A program made the translations under genes and the position numbers. Below the pieces are notes generated by a model that was given only the letters and a program-made list of their open reading frames with translations, ran no database searches and had not been told where the DNA came from. Below, in pieces: positions 34,733-43,901 of a stretch of DNA of 64,000 nt. How positions within the stretch are numbered: the first letter of the stretch is position 1; every line of letters starts with the position of its first letter. Location: NCBI RefSeq assembly GCF_002288385.1, contig NZ_CP016783.1:186001-250000 (forward strand), read 5' to 3'. This DNA comes from Candidatus Planktophila lacus (GTDB taxonomy: Bacteria > Actinomycetota > Actinomycetes > Nanopelagicales > Nanopelagicaceae).

Positions 34733-36085
34733 CTATTTTTTATAGTTCCTGATGACTTTCTTAATTATCTTCTCAAGCTCTATCAAGGAAATTGAGTCTG
34801 CCCCCATCGTCTCCACATGCCCGCCCGTACTCCTCATTTCTTCGTAGGACAAAAAAATTGGGATCTGAAGGTCTTTTCGAATTACTTTGAATACCATTTT
34901 TTCTACGTCGAGCGCTTCTCTCCCAGACTCAAATTGCCAAACTTTGTAGGTAACCCATCCCCTCGCATTAAACCTACCTAAACGATCCATATGCTTTTTT
35001 ACATTGCCGATTCCAATTTTATGGGCATTTAGTTCCTGATTTGTTATTAGGTAAACGTATGAATTTTTGTCCATGCCCAGGCCCGCTGGAGCGCAGTAAA
35101 CGCATCCTTTATGCCCACTTTTAACATTTCCAAGAGAGGGGGTGATGATTCTTTTGCAGATTAGGCACCTACATTTCCACGGAGTATTCATGTTCACATA
35201 AGCTTCTAGGGGTTTTAAATCTGCCTTGAACATGATTGCTACGGCAGCGGCCTCTGGGGTTCTTTTCGAGTTTCCAATGGCCACAAGTCCACAAGGGATG
35301 CAACCGCCTTGCCCACTGAGAATTGAGTTATATTCTGGATAACCAATTTCTCCACATTTTAAGCATTTACATTTCCATCTTGCATGTGTTCCAGGATATG
35401 GCACAAGCGGTTCAAGTTTTGCTTTCCTCATTACTTGGGCGATTTTTTTCGGATTTGCAATTTTGGCTCCTGCACAGTCCATACAGCCAAGCCTTAGATT
35501 TTTTCTAGCTAATAAGAAATTTCTTCTAATTTCTTTATTCTTTCCACAAACTAAACAACGGACTCTAACAAGATCGCTATTTCCCGTGTGCTTTCCAACT
35601 GCATCTAAATTATGTTTAGCAAGTAATTGAATGTGTTTTTCAAGGGTTACCTGAGATAAGCCTGCTGATGTTCGTGCGCATTTTTCGCAACCTTTGTTTC
35701 TCCCCTTTTTCCCAAGAGTGTCCCAATTAATATTAGAAACTTTTTTGCAGAGTAAACATTTGATTTGGAATGATGTTCTTTTATCCACCCATTTATATGC
35801 ACCAACAAGTTCCAGCTTCTGTATTTTCAACTTCATTAGTGCCTGATCAGGAGATACCCTGCTTGCCAATCCTGTTTTTGCAAAACTACATGGTCTACAT
35901 CCACCCTGCCCACGTTTAATTAAACTGTATCGTGGAAAAACTATTTGCCCACAATCAAGATGTAGGCACTTCCATTTTTCGTTAGCACTTTTGTATGGCT
36001 CTAAAGGCTTCAAACCAGACTTCAGCATGAGCTGTTCTGCATCCTTGGGAACCGTCTTTTTAGACACAATTAATTGTATTTCCAT
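34733..36085 (-). CDS. Five-repeat zinc-ribbon protein with GIY-YIG-like C-terminal domain
   Basis: A 450-aa protein. Five units of about 60-70 aa each carry two Cys pairs: 40/45 with 63/66, 110/113 with 133/136, 177/180 with 201/204, 241/244 with 262/265, and 307/310 with 328/331. Repeats 1, 4 and 5 share LKPLEPY or LEPLVPY, then WKC and GQGGC. The C-terminal 110 residues start SYVYLI, then HKIGIG, and an Glu near 395, a degenerate GIY-YIG/T5orf172-like pattern. A DNA-binding zinc array leading a nuclease-like domain is the likely architecture. Codon use is AT-rich, and there is no mobility gene. Function is unknown; defence or genome maintenance are possibilities only. Confidence 0.6.
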   Translation of the reverse strand: MEIQLIVSKKTVPKDAEQLMLKSGLKPLEPYKSANEKWKCLHLDCGQIVFPRYSLIKRGQGGCRPCSFAKTGLASRVSPDQALMKLKIQKLELVGAYKWVDKRTSFQIKCLLCKKVSNINWDTLGKKGRNKGCEKCARTSAGLSQVTLEKHIQLLAKHNLDAVGKHTGNSDLVRVRCLVCGKNKEIRRNFLLARKNLRLGCMDCAGAKIANPKKIAQVMRKAKLEPLVPYPGTHARWKCKCLKCGEIGYPEYNSILSGQGGCIPCGLVAIGNSKRTPEAAAVAIMFKADLKPLEAYVNMNTPWKCRCLICKRIITPSLGNVKSGHKGCVYCAPAGLGMDKNSYVYLITNQELNAHKIGIGNVKKHMDRLGRFNARGWVTYKVWQFESGREALDVEKMVFKVIRKDLQIPIFLSYEEMRSTGGHVETMGADSISLIELEKIIKKVIRNYKK

Positions 36086-36170
36086 TGAATTAGACGTGCC
36101 ATCACTATGCGATTGAATCTCAACTTTTCAAAAGATGGGCAAATGAAAAGGATTTGGCTAGAGTAAAGGG

Positions 36171-37184
36171 GTGAAGTTCTTTGGAGTAATCCTCTCAGCC
36201 CGAAATTGGCCGATTTTCCTATCCAGAGGTAAACCACTAATAGGTCTTACACTTGCATCGATTTTAGCGACTGGCGTCTTGACTGGATGCTCCTCTGAGC
36301 CACCAATCGCGATGCCCCCCGCTCAAGTGACCAGATTTGTGCTAGATCTTTCTGGCTCCAATGATGTGAATAATCAGTACGACCGAATGAAACCAAGTAT
36401 TTACAAAGAGTTAGCCCTAGATTCACTAGGCAATCCATTTTCACCGGAACCGTCCGGCCCAATTGATCTGTCGATGACTTACATCGTGGGAAGTGCTTCT
36501 CAAGCAAGCGTTACATCAATAACCAAGTCCGACTTTGGGTATAAATTATTTGTGGACTTAGAAAAAGTCTATGGACGTACAGGTGATCAGATTTCAACGG
36601 ACTGGCCACTGGTACTCGCATCCTATAGACAGGCTTTAAGTCTGAAAAATATTGATGATGCTAAGGCATGTATAAATAAGATTTATGGAACGATGGAAGT
36701 CAACCTTGGTGACGATATCTCCAAGGAAATTGCAGCCCGACTTTGTGATGGCGCTTTTTCTACAATTAATTTGATTGAGAATCAGATTCCAGATTCATTT
36801 CTTCAGGCATCGGGTTCTGACGTTTTTGGTGCATTTCGAGAAATTGACACTTGGGTAGAAAAAATTAAAGTAGAGCAACCAAGCGCACGTATTAAGGTTA
36901 TTTTCGCTTCAGATATGGTCCATTGGACAAATGGCCAAAGAGATCTCTTCGGTTCCTCAGGTCTACTAAGCGGGTTAATTGGCAAAGATCAGATCTGTGC
37001 TATTGCCAAAACTCAGGCTGAGCTTTCTGCCTTAAATATTCAAGGAGTAAGAGTGGACATAATTGGTCGGGGAAATGCAAAGAGCGTCTCTGCCGACGAA
37101 GGTGAAGCTTTGGCTATATTCTGGAAATGCTTTGCTGATGCCTCTGGATTTGATCTAAAAACTTCGACAGACGGGAGAGCGTAA
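36171..37184 (+). CDS. VWA-like lipoprotein
   Basis: A 337-aa protein starting at GTG, with TAGAGT 6 bases upstream. A signal segment ends in the lipobox VLTGC (Cys near residue 40), so it should be lipid-anchored outside the membrane. FVLDLSGSND matches the DxSxS metal-site start of a von Willebrand A domain, and IKVIFASDMVHW fits a later VWA strand. Four later Cys may pair. It overlaps the next gene by one base (TAATG), forming a two-gene operon divergent from the zinc-repeat gene. No named family is recognised. Confidence 0.6.
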   Translation: MKFFGVILSARNWPIFLSRGKPLIGLTLASILATGVLTGCSSEPPIAMPPAQVTRFVLDLSGSNDVNNQYDRMKPSIYKELALDSLGNPFSPEPSGPIDLSMTYIVGSASQASVTSITKSDFGYKLFVDLEKVYGRTGDQISTDWPLVLASYRQALSLKNIDDAKACINKIYGTMEVNLGDDISKEIAARLCDGAFSTINLIENQIPDSFLQASGSDVFGAFREIDTWVEKIKVEQPSARIKVIFASDMVHWTNGQRDLFGSSGLLSGLIGKDQICAIAKTQAELSALNIQGVRVDIIGRGNAKSVSADEGEALAIFWKCFADASGFDLKTSTDGRA

Positions 37185-38320
37185 TGGCAAGAAAAATTTC
37201 TAAGGGCATGAAAGCTTGGGCTCAGGAAAGCGGCACCCGTGATGGAAAGGCTGAGATTCCGAGTGAAGATTGGGGAACCGGCTCTGTTCCATTTTTCATT
37301 GAGAGCCTTGCAGAGTATCAAAAGCGGGCTAAGAATTTGATCCTGAACTCTCGGCTCGAACTGAATGCAAAGATTGATGCAATTTTGGGCCGTGCCAAGG
37401 AAATTCACTTCTTAGAGAAGGAACTTGTGAATCAGGAAAGCTATGCGGCAAAGCGTGAAGCCAGAATTCAGGAAATTAAGGATACTTTGAATGGTTACAA
37501 GGAGGAACAGCCAATCGGGCGCTTTGCTCGAGTTCAAGCCATTAGTTCAATTGTGCATTTTCCAGTTTTGCTAGTTCTGGCAGCAGGTGAGTACTTCGTA
37601 ACAAAAGATGCGGTAATTAAAATTATTGGTGGAAATGGTTTAGAACCTGAGACGGTAGCAATCGCAGTGGCTCTTCTGACTGTCATGGGAGCCCACCTAA
37701 TTGGCACGTTACTCAAAATGAAGTTGGACCGTCAGCGCCCACAAGAAAACTGGGTTAAACGCATTACTCTCGTACTGGGAATAAGTCTTATCTCTGTCGT
37801 GATTTTTTTAGCTGTTCTCAGAGCGGCGAACACAGCTGATGGAAAGTCTGTCTCACTTGAGAGAGTACTTGGAAAAGAAGACCTTTCACGAGTGCTTTAT
37901 CTCATTGTATTTTTCTTTCTATTACAGGCAGCCTTTCTTATCGTTGGCGCGGTCATGGCATTTCTTCACTACTCACCCATATCTCATGAACTCCATTCTT
38001 CGAAGAGGAGTTTGATTCTTGAAAAGAGAAAAGTGAAAAAAACTCAAAGGCAATTGGCAAAACTTGGATCAGATCTATTCTTAAGTAGAGAACTTGTTAA
38101 TGCTGAAATTGAATCAATAAGAGCTCAAGTTGAACTACTGGGAGCGGAATACGTCTCGACTTGCTCCTCCTATAAAACCGCGAATATTCACTCAAGAAGA
38201 GATGAATTGAATGCCTCTCATCCCGCAATGCAGGAGCCTGGCTTTGAATTCGGAGTTAATCAGTTCGACGACATCATCGAACTCGCTGAGAAGAATTTCA
38301 CACGTGAAAGAGCCCTTTAG
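37184..38320 (+). CDS. Membrane protein with flanking coiled coils
   Basis: A 378-aa protein. Residues 45-105 and 265-330 are charged helices likely to form coiled coils (EIHFLEKELVNQESYAAKR; SLILEKRKVKKTQRQLAKL). Between them are four membrane helices, including HFPVLLVLAAGEYF, VAIAVALLTVMGAHLIGTLL, ITLVLGISLISVVIFLAVL and YLIVFFFLLQAAFLIVGAV. It looks like a cytoplasmic-coil membrane partner of the upstream VWA-like lipoprotein. No family is recognised. The stop lies about 140 bases ahead of prfB. Confidence 0.6.
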   Translation: MARKISKGMKAWAQESGTRDGKAEIPSEDWGTGSVPFFIESLAEYQKRAKNLILNSRLELNAKIDAILGRAKEIHFLEKELVNQESYAAKREARIQEIKDTLNGYKEEQPIGRFARVQAISSIVHFPVLLVLAAGEYFVTKDAVIKIIGGNGLEPETVAIAVALLTVMGAHLIGTLLKMKLDRQRPQENWVKRITLVLGISLISVVIFLAVLRAANTADGKSVSLERVLGKEDLSRVLYLIVFFFLLQAAFLIVGAVMAFLHYSPISHELHSSKRSLILEKRKVKKTQRQLAKLGSDLFLSRELVNAEIESIRAQVELLGAEYVSTCSSYKTANIHSRRDELNASHPAMQEPGFEFGVNQFDDIIELAEKNFTRERAL

Positions 38321-38445
38321 TTCAGAACTCTTCAAAATTTCTTCACCAAATGAATCAGCCTTGCAATTGAGTTCGCATAGTTTCTTGGTCGCTGATTAAA
38401 AATCAGGCCACTCTACCTTCGGTATAAGGATTTTCTAACACTCGC

Positions 38446-38457
38446 TATCCTTACCCC
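38446..38457 (+). promoter_or_regulatory. Leaderless -10 element of prfB
   Basis: TATCCT followed by six bases and ATG. This fixes the prfB start and marks the return to core genes after the accessory insert. Confidence 0.55.
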
Positions 38458-39561
38458 ATGGCCCGCGAATACGATCTAGAGATAGCTGCAATTGGTGCAA
38501 CGCTTCTCTCTATCGAAAAGGTCTTGGATCTTCCTAAGTTAGAGGCAGAAGCCGTTGAACTTGAAGCAGCTGCCGGTGTTCCGAATCTTTGGGATGACCC
38601 AGAAGCGGCGCAGAAGGTAACGAGTAAGTTATCTCGAGTTCAGAGCACTATCGCTCGATTGAAAACACTTCGTCGCAGAGTTGAAGATCTACCGATCTTG
38701 TTTGAACTCGCAGGCTCTGAACCTGATGGTTCTGGATTAGCGGATGCGGAACTCGAATTAGATTCTGCAGTTAGGGCGATTAGCGAGTTAGAAGTTACGA
38801 CTCTTCTCAATGGTGAATATGACGATCGTGATGCTTTGATAACTATTCGCTCTGAAGCCGGTGGCGTTGAAGCCGCGGACTGGGCAGAAATGTTGATGCG
38901 TATGTATCTGCGTTACTGCGAACGCCACGAATTCAAAGTGGATGTGCTTGAAACTTCCTACGCCGAAGAAGCGGGAATTAAATCAACTACTTTCCGCGTT
39001 GGCGCACCTTATGCATATGGAACTTTATCCGTTGAGCAAGGCACTCATCGTTTAGTGCGTATCTCTCCATTTGATTCGCAATCTCGCCGCCACACATCAT
39101 TTGCTGGCGTTGAAGTTGTGCCAGTTGTAGAACAGAGCGATCACATTGAAATTGATGAAAAGGAAATCCGCGTAGATGTATATCGCTCATCTGGCCCTGG
39201 TGGACAAGGTGTAAACACAACAGACTCTGCGGTTCGTTTAACTCATATTCCAACTGGGATTGTTGTCTCTTGTCAGAACGAGCGCTCACAGATTCAGAAC
39301 AAAGCAACAGCAATGGCTGTCTTGCAATCAAAATTATTGGAACGTCGTCGCCAAGAAGAACAAGCCAAGATCAATGCTTTGAAGGGCGATAATTCAGGCT
39401 CTTGGGGTAACCAAATGCGCTCTTATGTATTAGCGCCTTACCAAATGGTTAAAGATTTAAGAAACAACCACGAAACTGGAAATACTTCAGCAGTATTAAA
39501 TGGTGAAATCGATGATTTCATCGAAGCGGGAATTCGCTGGCGCAGATCTAGCGCTTCATAA
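38458..39561 (+). CDS. prfB: Peptide chain release factor 2
   Basis: A 367-aa class I release factor. [10 protein letters not shown]-type catalytic loop appears as [18 protein letters not shown], and the RF2 stop-recognition motif SPF is in [15 protein letters not shown]. It ends translation at UAA and UGA. The reading frame is continuous, so the programmed frameshift seen in many RF2 genes is absent. It heads the prfB-ftsE-ftsX-smpB run usual in actinobacteria. Confidence 0.95.
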   Translation: MAREYDLEIAAIGATLLSIEKVLDLPKLEAEAVELEAAAGVPNLWDDPEAAQKVTSKLSRVQSTIARLKTLRRRVEDLPILFELAGSEPDGSGLADAELELDSAVRAISELEVTTLLNGEYDDRDALITIRSEAGGVEAADWAEMLMRMYLRYCERHEFKVDVLETSYAEEAGIKSTTFRVGAPYAYGTLSVEQGTHRLVRISPFDSQSRRHTSFAGVEVVPVVEQSDHIEIDEKEIRVDVYRSSGPGGQGVNTTDSAVRLTHIPTGIVVSCQNERSQIQNKATAMAVLQSKLLERRRQEEQAKINALKGDNSGSWGNQMRSYVLAPYQMVKDLRNNHETGNTSAVLNGEIDDFIEAGIRWRRSSAS

Positions 39562-39752
39562 ATATTTATTTCAAGTAATTTTTTTCACATTGAGCGCAAT
39601 TCACGCGTAGATATCTGGTGATATTTCCTGAGAATCCACGCAATTTGCACCGATATCAGGCGCTTTTCGCAGATCTATACCTAAACTAGGTCTCAGTACG
39701 GCAGCCAAATTCCCCCATATCCATGGCGCCCAAAAGGAACGAAGGAGTTCGT

Positions 39753-40442
39753 GTGATTCGTTTTGAGAATGTGACGAAGCTTTACTCAGGTCAAGAACGA
39801 CCTGCGCTAGACACAGTGAGCCTAGAAATTGTTAAGGGAGAGTTCGTCTTCCTTGTTGGTCTTTCAGGTTCAGGTAAATCAACTTTCCTTCGTTTGATCT
39901 TGCGTGAAGAGCGACCATCTCAGGGCGTCATCCACGTTGCTGGAAAAGATTTAGGGCAACTTCCAAATCACAAGATTCCAGATCTGCGTCGCCAAGTTGG
40001 AACTGTTTTCCAGGATTTCCGTTTGCTACAGAATAAAACAATTTCCGAAAACGTCGCCTTCACTTTGCACGTCCTTGGTTATTCCAAGAAAGAGATTGCT
40101 CGCGAAGTACCAGAAGTTCTTGAACTCGTTGGTTTGGAAGATAAGGCAGATCGCATGCCAACCGAGATTTCAGGTGGAGAACAACAGCGCGTGGCAATTG
40201 CCCGCGCATATGTGAGCCGCCCGGCGATCATCATCGCCGATGAACCAACCGGAAACCTTGATCCAGCAACATCTGTTGGAATCATGAAGTTGCTCGATCG
40301 CATTAATCGCGAAGGCACTACTGTTTTGATGGCTACCCACGATGCCGGCATTGTGGATCAGATGCGCAAGCGCGTCATCGAATTAGATGCAGGCCACGTT
40401 ATTCGTGACCAGGTTCGCGGCGTCTACGGATACACGGGCTAG
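39753..40442 (+). CDS. ftsE: Cell division ATP-binding protein FtsE
   Basis: A 229-aa ABC ATPase: Walker [10 protein letters not shown], signature [13 protein letters not shown], Walker [11 protein letters not shown] and H-loop in MATHDAG. The GTG at 39753 lies 6 bases after AAGGAG and gives the usual FtsE length; an ATG at 39723 adds ten residues with no family match. With FtsX it controls peptidoglycan hydrolases at the septum. The 190 bases upstream hold no gene. Confidence 0.93.
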   Translation: MIRFENVTKLYSGQERPALDTVSLEIVKGEFVFLVGLSGSGKSTFLRLILREERPSQGVIHVAGKDLGQLPNHKIPDLRRQVGTVFQDFRLLQNKTISENVAFTLHVLGYSKKEIAREVPEVLELVGLEDKADRMPTEISGGEQQRVAIARAYVSRPAIIIADEPTGNLDPATSVGIMKLLDRINREGTTVLMATHDAGIVDQMRKRVIELDAGHVIRDQVRGVYGYTG

Positions 40443-40468
40443 TTAGATTCAAGGGATAAGGTAAAGAC

Positions 40469-41371
40469 ATGCGCGCAGGATTCTTATTAAGCGAAGTCCG
40501 TATTGGGCTACGCCGTAACCTAACAATGACCTTTGCGGTCATTGTTACTACTGCGATCTCACTTTCCCTTCTAGGTATTGGGTTACTTTCAAACGCCCAA
40601 GTTAATGCGATGAAAGATTATTGGTATGACAAGATCGAAGTATCTGTTTACTTGTGTGGATCTTTATCTGAATCTCCAAGCTGTTCTGGCGGTGTAGTAA
40701 CTCCCGAACAACGCCTTGCGATTAAATCAGATCTAGATGCACTTCCTGTTGTTCAGAGTACTTTCTATGAATCACAATCTGAGGCATACACACGTTTCCA
40801 AGAGCGCTTTAAGGATTCTGCAATTGCTCAGAACGTAACTGCAGATCAATTGCCTGAGTCATTCCGCGTTAAGTTGAAAGATCCAACCCAGTTTGCAGTT
40901 GTTGTTAGCGCATTCTCGGGTCGTCCTGGCGTAGATGTTGTTCAGGATCAACGCACAATTTTGGAGAAGTTCTTTAAACTTCTAAATGTATTGCGTAACG
41001 GCGCACTTCTTGTTGGTCTCTTCTCAGTGCTAACTGCCGGTCTTTTGATATCAAATACCTTGCGTATTGCAGCATTTAACCGCCGCCGCGAAACCGGGGT
41101 TATGAAACTCGTTGGTGCATCTTCTTGGTCTATCCAACTTCCATTCTTGCTCGAAGGTATTTTCTCAGCCCTCATTGGCTGGGGATTTGCGACCGGCTTG
41201 TTGGCAGGGCTAAAGACTGTGGTTGATTCCAAAGTTGCCCCACTTCTTACCTTCACCAACTTCTTTGGTTGGAATGAAGTCTGGATCGCATCTGCTTGGT
41301 TACTACTAGCAGGATTCACCGTTTCTACTATTGCCTCACTGATCACGCTCCGCCGTTACCTCAAGGTTTAA
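40469..41371 (+). CDS. ftsX: Cell division protein FtsX
   Basis: A 300-aa permease-like protein with one N-terminal helix (LTMTFAVIVTTAISLSLLGI), an extracytoplasmic domain holding a Cys pair (YLCGSLSESPSC) and three C-terminal helices around RRETGVMKLVGASSWSIQLP, the FtsX signature. It follows ftsE by 26 bases with an AAGG ribosome site. Confidence 0.93.
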   Translation: MRAGFLLSEVRIGLRRNLTMTFAVIVTTAISLSLLGIGLLSNAQVNAMKDYWYDKIEVSVYLCGSLSESPSCSGGVVTPEQRLAIKSDLDALPVVQSTFYESQSEAYTRFQERFKDSAIAQNVTADQLPESFRVKLKDPTQFAVVVSAFSGRPGVDVVQDQRTILEKFFKLLNVLRNGALLVGLFSVLTAGLLISNTLRIAAFNRRRETGVMKLVGASSWSIQLPFLLEGIFSALIGWGFATGLLAGLKTVVDSKVAPLLTFTNFFGWNEVWIASAWLLLAGFTVSTIASLITLRRYLKV

Positions 41372-41398
41372 AAGGTAAATGTCTAATCGGTACCTGCC

Positions 41399-41878
41399 GT
41401 GGTGAAAGAAGTAGGCCGCAAACTCATCGCGCAGAATAAGAAAGCGCGTCATGACTATTCAATTGAAGATGTTTTTGAATGTGGCATTGTCCTAACTGGC
41501 ACCGAAGTTAAATCACTTCGCGCAGGGCGTGCTTCCCTTATTGATGGTTATGCAACCGTTGAAAATGGCGAACTCTGGTTAGCCGGTGTTCATATCCCGG
41601 AATACACCCAAGGAACTTGGACTAATCACGATGTCCGCCGCAAACGAAAGCTGCTTGTGCATTTGCAGGAGATTAAGAAACTGCACATAAAGATCAAAGA
41701 AGGCGGAGTAACTCTCATTCCTTTGCAGCTTTACTTTAACAATGGCAAAGCCAAGATCGAAATAGCCGTTGCTCGCGGCAAGAAAGCGCACGACAAGCGC
41801 GATTCACTTATGGAACGCCAAGCAAGCCGCGAAGTTGAACGCGAGATTTCTCGTCGTCGATCAGGAAAAGACCAGTAA
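41399..41878 (+). CDS. smpB: SsrA-binding protein SmpB
   Basis: A 159-aa Smp[53 protein letters not shown] and the basic tail ([19 protein letters not shown]). It binds tmRNA and places it in the A site of stalled ribosomes. GTG 41399 or the next GTG may be the start. Its RNA partner gene is 660 bases downstream. Confidence 0.95.
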   Translation: MVKEVGRKLIAQNKKARHDYSIEDVFECGIVLTGTEVKSLRAGRASLIDGYATVENGELWLAGVHIPEYTQGTWTNHDVRRKRKLLVHLQEIKKLHIKIKEGGVTLIPLQLYFNNGKAKIEIAVARGKKAHDKRDSLMERQASREVEREISRRRSGKDQ

Positions 41879-41881
41879 TAA

Positions 41882-42433
41882 TTGTCTCTTCGTATTGAAA
41901 CGGATCGGTTGATCCTTCGGCCAATGCAGATAGAAGATATTGATGATCTTCTGCAATATCAATCAAACCCCGAGATAGTCCGATACATCCCTTGGCCACC
42001 TAGAACGATCGAACAAGTGAAAAAAGCTGCAGAAGAAACTATTGCCACAGGAAAGTTTGATTTAAAAGAAGATAACGATTTCATCGTTCTCGTCTGGGAA
42101 CTGAAGAGCACAGGTCAAGTTATTGGCCAATCAAACATGGGACTTATATCAAAGATAAATAAAGCATCAAATATTGGTTGGGTAACTCATCAAGATTTCC
42201 AACGCCAAGGTTATGCCTTTGAAGCAACTAAGGCGCTTCTTGGCTATGCATTTAAAAACTTTGATTTACATCGCGTTATTGCAGATATCGATACTCGAGT
42301 TCCTGAATCGGCAGCGCTTGCTGAAAAATTAGGTATGCGTCGCGAAGCAACGTACCTAGATGGAGAGTTCTTTAAAGGCGAATGGTGCGATATGTGGCTA
42401 TATGCGATTTTAAAGAGAGAATTTCAGGCTTAG
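41882..42433 (+). CDS. GNAT acetyltransferase, RimJ/RimL-like
   Basis: A 183-aa acetyltransferase with ETDRLILRPMQIED, NIGWVTHQDFQRQGYAFEA (acetyl-CoA loop Q/RxxGxA) and HRVIADIDTRVPESAALAEK, typical of the RimJ/RimL subfamily that modifies N-termini or small amines. The start appears to be TTG, 3 bases after smpB, so it is probably in the smpB transcript. It separates smpB from ssrA. Confidence 0.82.
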   Translation: MSLRIETDRLILRPMQIEDIDDLLQYQSNPEIVRYIPWPPRTIEQVKKAAEETIATGKFDLKEDNDFIVLVWELKSTGQVIGQSNMGLISKINKASNIGWVTHQDFQRQGYAFEATKALLGYAFKNFDLHRVIADIDTRVPESAALAEKLGMRREATYLDGEFFKGEWCDMWLYAILKREFQA

Positions 42434-42491
42434 TTCTCACGCTTAAAAAGCATTAATAACAGGGGAATTTCTCACTTTTCGTTGGCGTTCC

Positions 42492-42497
42492 GTACAA
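42492..42497 (+). promoter_or_regulatory. Probable ssrA -10 element
   Basis: TACAAT lies 42 bases before the mature tmRNA 5' end, allowing a short 5' leader to be removed by RNase P. No clear -35 was found. Confidence 0.45.
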
Positions 42498-42539
42498 TAA
42501 GAACACAACTAAATAGTGGAAATAGCTTTCCACACCCAT

Positions 42540-42908
42540 GGGGGTGAACGGTCTCGACTTTGGTTGTTGAGGCAGGGGAAGCGGGCCGAGGAAGCCAGGA
42601 TGATCTCGTTAACCAAAAACCTGTGCAAAAAATAATCGTCAGTACAACTGCCGATGATCTCACTCTTGCTGCCTAAGCAAGCTCTGTGATCCGTTAGCCC
42701 AGACTCGCCTTCGATCTGGAATCTAGCGCCGATAGAGGGCTCTTCACGGTTGTGGCGTTGCGAACGCGACCGGAGAACAGTTTCGCAAATGAGTTTGTCG
42801 AATACTTGTGTGCAAGAGATTCGGAACTGAGAAAACGATAGCCACACTACGCCCGTAGAAGCCCTGTTTTAATTCCGAAGGACCCGGGTTCGATTCCCGG
42901 CACCTCCA
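42540..42908 (+). ncRNA. ssrA: Transfer-messenger RNA (tmRNA)
   Basis: A 369-base one-piece tmRNA. GGGGGTGAACGGTCTCGACTT is the 5' half (first 20 bases conserved) and GGTTCGATTCCCGGCACCTCCA the 3' tRNA-like end; GGGGGTG pairs with CACCTCC. CCA is not encoded. Aligning TGCAAAAAATAATC with the E. coli pre-resume region places the resume codon at GTC (42638), giving a 12-residue tag V-S-T-T-A-D-D-L-T-L-A-A before TAA at 42674. The tag keeps the LAA degron. Works with SmpB encoded just upstream. Confidence 0.93.
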
Positions 42909-42919
42909 CTTATCTTTAT

Positions 42920-43264
42920 TTAACGCTGCCCTGCCGGTCCATTGGCATCGCCAGATTGCATCTTAAAGAGCGAACGCCAAGGAATGTTTCTTACAAATTC
43001 GCGCTTTAGTGCAATTGTGTTTAGACCAAATCCAATAAAGGAGAGCGCTTTAACTCCCGATGGAATTTGATTAAAGATAAAAACCATCTGCACCGGCATG
43101 CCAATTAAAGCAATTGCAGCAACGGATAATCTGCGAATCCACCAGATTGCCTTATTTTTCTTAGTGAATTCCCAGAAGAGTTTGCTCGTAAGTAGCAGCG
43201 CAATTGGGCCAGTAAAGAGAACTAGAGCAACTAGCGCTGCAACTACAAGTGCTAAAGATTCCAT
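42920..43264 (-). CDS. Hypothetical membrane protein
   Basis: A 114-aa protein with two to three hydrophobic helices (LALVVAALVALVLFTGPIAL; LSVAAIALIGMPVQMVFIF). No family is recognised. It follows the GNAT gene on the same strand by 2 bases, so the two are an operon. Confidence 0.65.
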   Translation of the reverse strand: MESLALVVAALVALVLFTGPIALLLTSKLFWEFTKKNKAIWWIRRLSVAAIALIGMPVQMVFIFNQIPSGVKALSFIGFGLNTIALKREFVRNIPWRSLFKMQSGDANGPAGQR

Positions 43265-43266
43265 AT

Positions 43267-43839
43267 TTACTTTAACTCATCCCATTCGCTAGCAAGAACT
43301 GCGAGTTCAACCATATCGATCTGACTTCCGTCAGAGCGTGTAACGCGCTGACGGAGAATTCCCTCTTTGTTATAGCCGGAGCTCATTAACAACTTCTGCG
43401 AAGCATGGTTATCTAAATCAACAGCTGCTTCAATGCGGCGAAAGCCCATCGTTAGAAATCCATAGTTGGTAATCATCTTGGCAGCGATTGTGCCGATACC
43501 TTTTCCGCGCATCGGAGCGTGCATCCAGTAACCGATTTCTGCGCGGTGGTTATCTAGGCTGATTGTGTGGAGTGAGACAACGCCTGCAAATTCCTTGTCG
43601 TCTCCGACGCCAAATTCGATTATGAACGGGAACTCACGATGTAGTTCAAGCGAAGCCGGAACACGTTGAACGTAATCCAGGGCGTGAGCCATGGTGTATT
43701 CGGCCGGGACCGTGGTGAATCGGGGAATTAGCGGATCTTGGCAGGCTTCAAATATTTGCTCAACATCAGATTCCGCTGGCGGACGCAGGGTGACGCGACC
43801 ATATTGGAGAGTAGGAATCTCACTTGGCCACCAAATCAT
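43267..43839 (-). CDS. GNAT acetyltransferase, RimJ/RimL-like
   Basis: A 190-aa acetyltransferase with RVTLRPPAESDVEQIF, AEIGYWMHAPMRGKGIGTIA (RGKGIG acetyl-CoA loop) and FRRIEAAVDLDNHASQKLL. The substrate is unknown. It differs clearly from the GNAT gene upstream of ssrA, so the two are not recent copies. Confidence 0.82.
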   Translation of the reverse strand: MIWWPSEIPTLQYGRVTLRPPAESDVEQIFEACQDPLIPRFTTVPAEYTMAHALDYVQRVPASLELHREFPFIIEFGVGDDKEFAGVVSLHTISLDNHRAEIGYWMHAPMRGKGIGTIAAKMITNYGFLTMGFRRIEAAVDLDNHASQKLLMSSGYNKEGILRQRVTRSDGSQIDMVELAVLASEWDELK

Positions 43840-43901
43840 GGAAGTAAGTATCGCTCATCAAGAAGGAGCCACGCAGGGTTATTCGCAAGGTGGCTTTTGA
43901 A

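Noticed and set aside
38458-38560. Programmed frameshift in prfB
   Set aside because: The frame is open from the start with no internal TGA and slippery site.
43854-43899. Terminator between the GNAT and HNH genes
   Set aside because: Only a 6-bp stem with a long loop, and orientation does not fit the minus-strand HNH gene.
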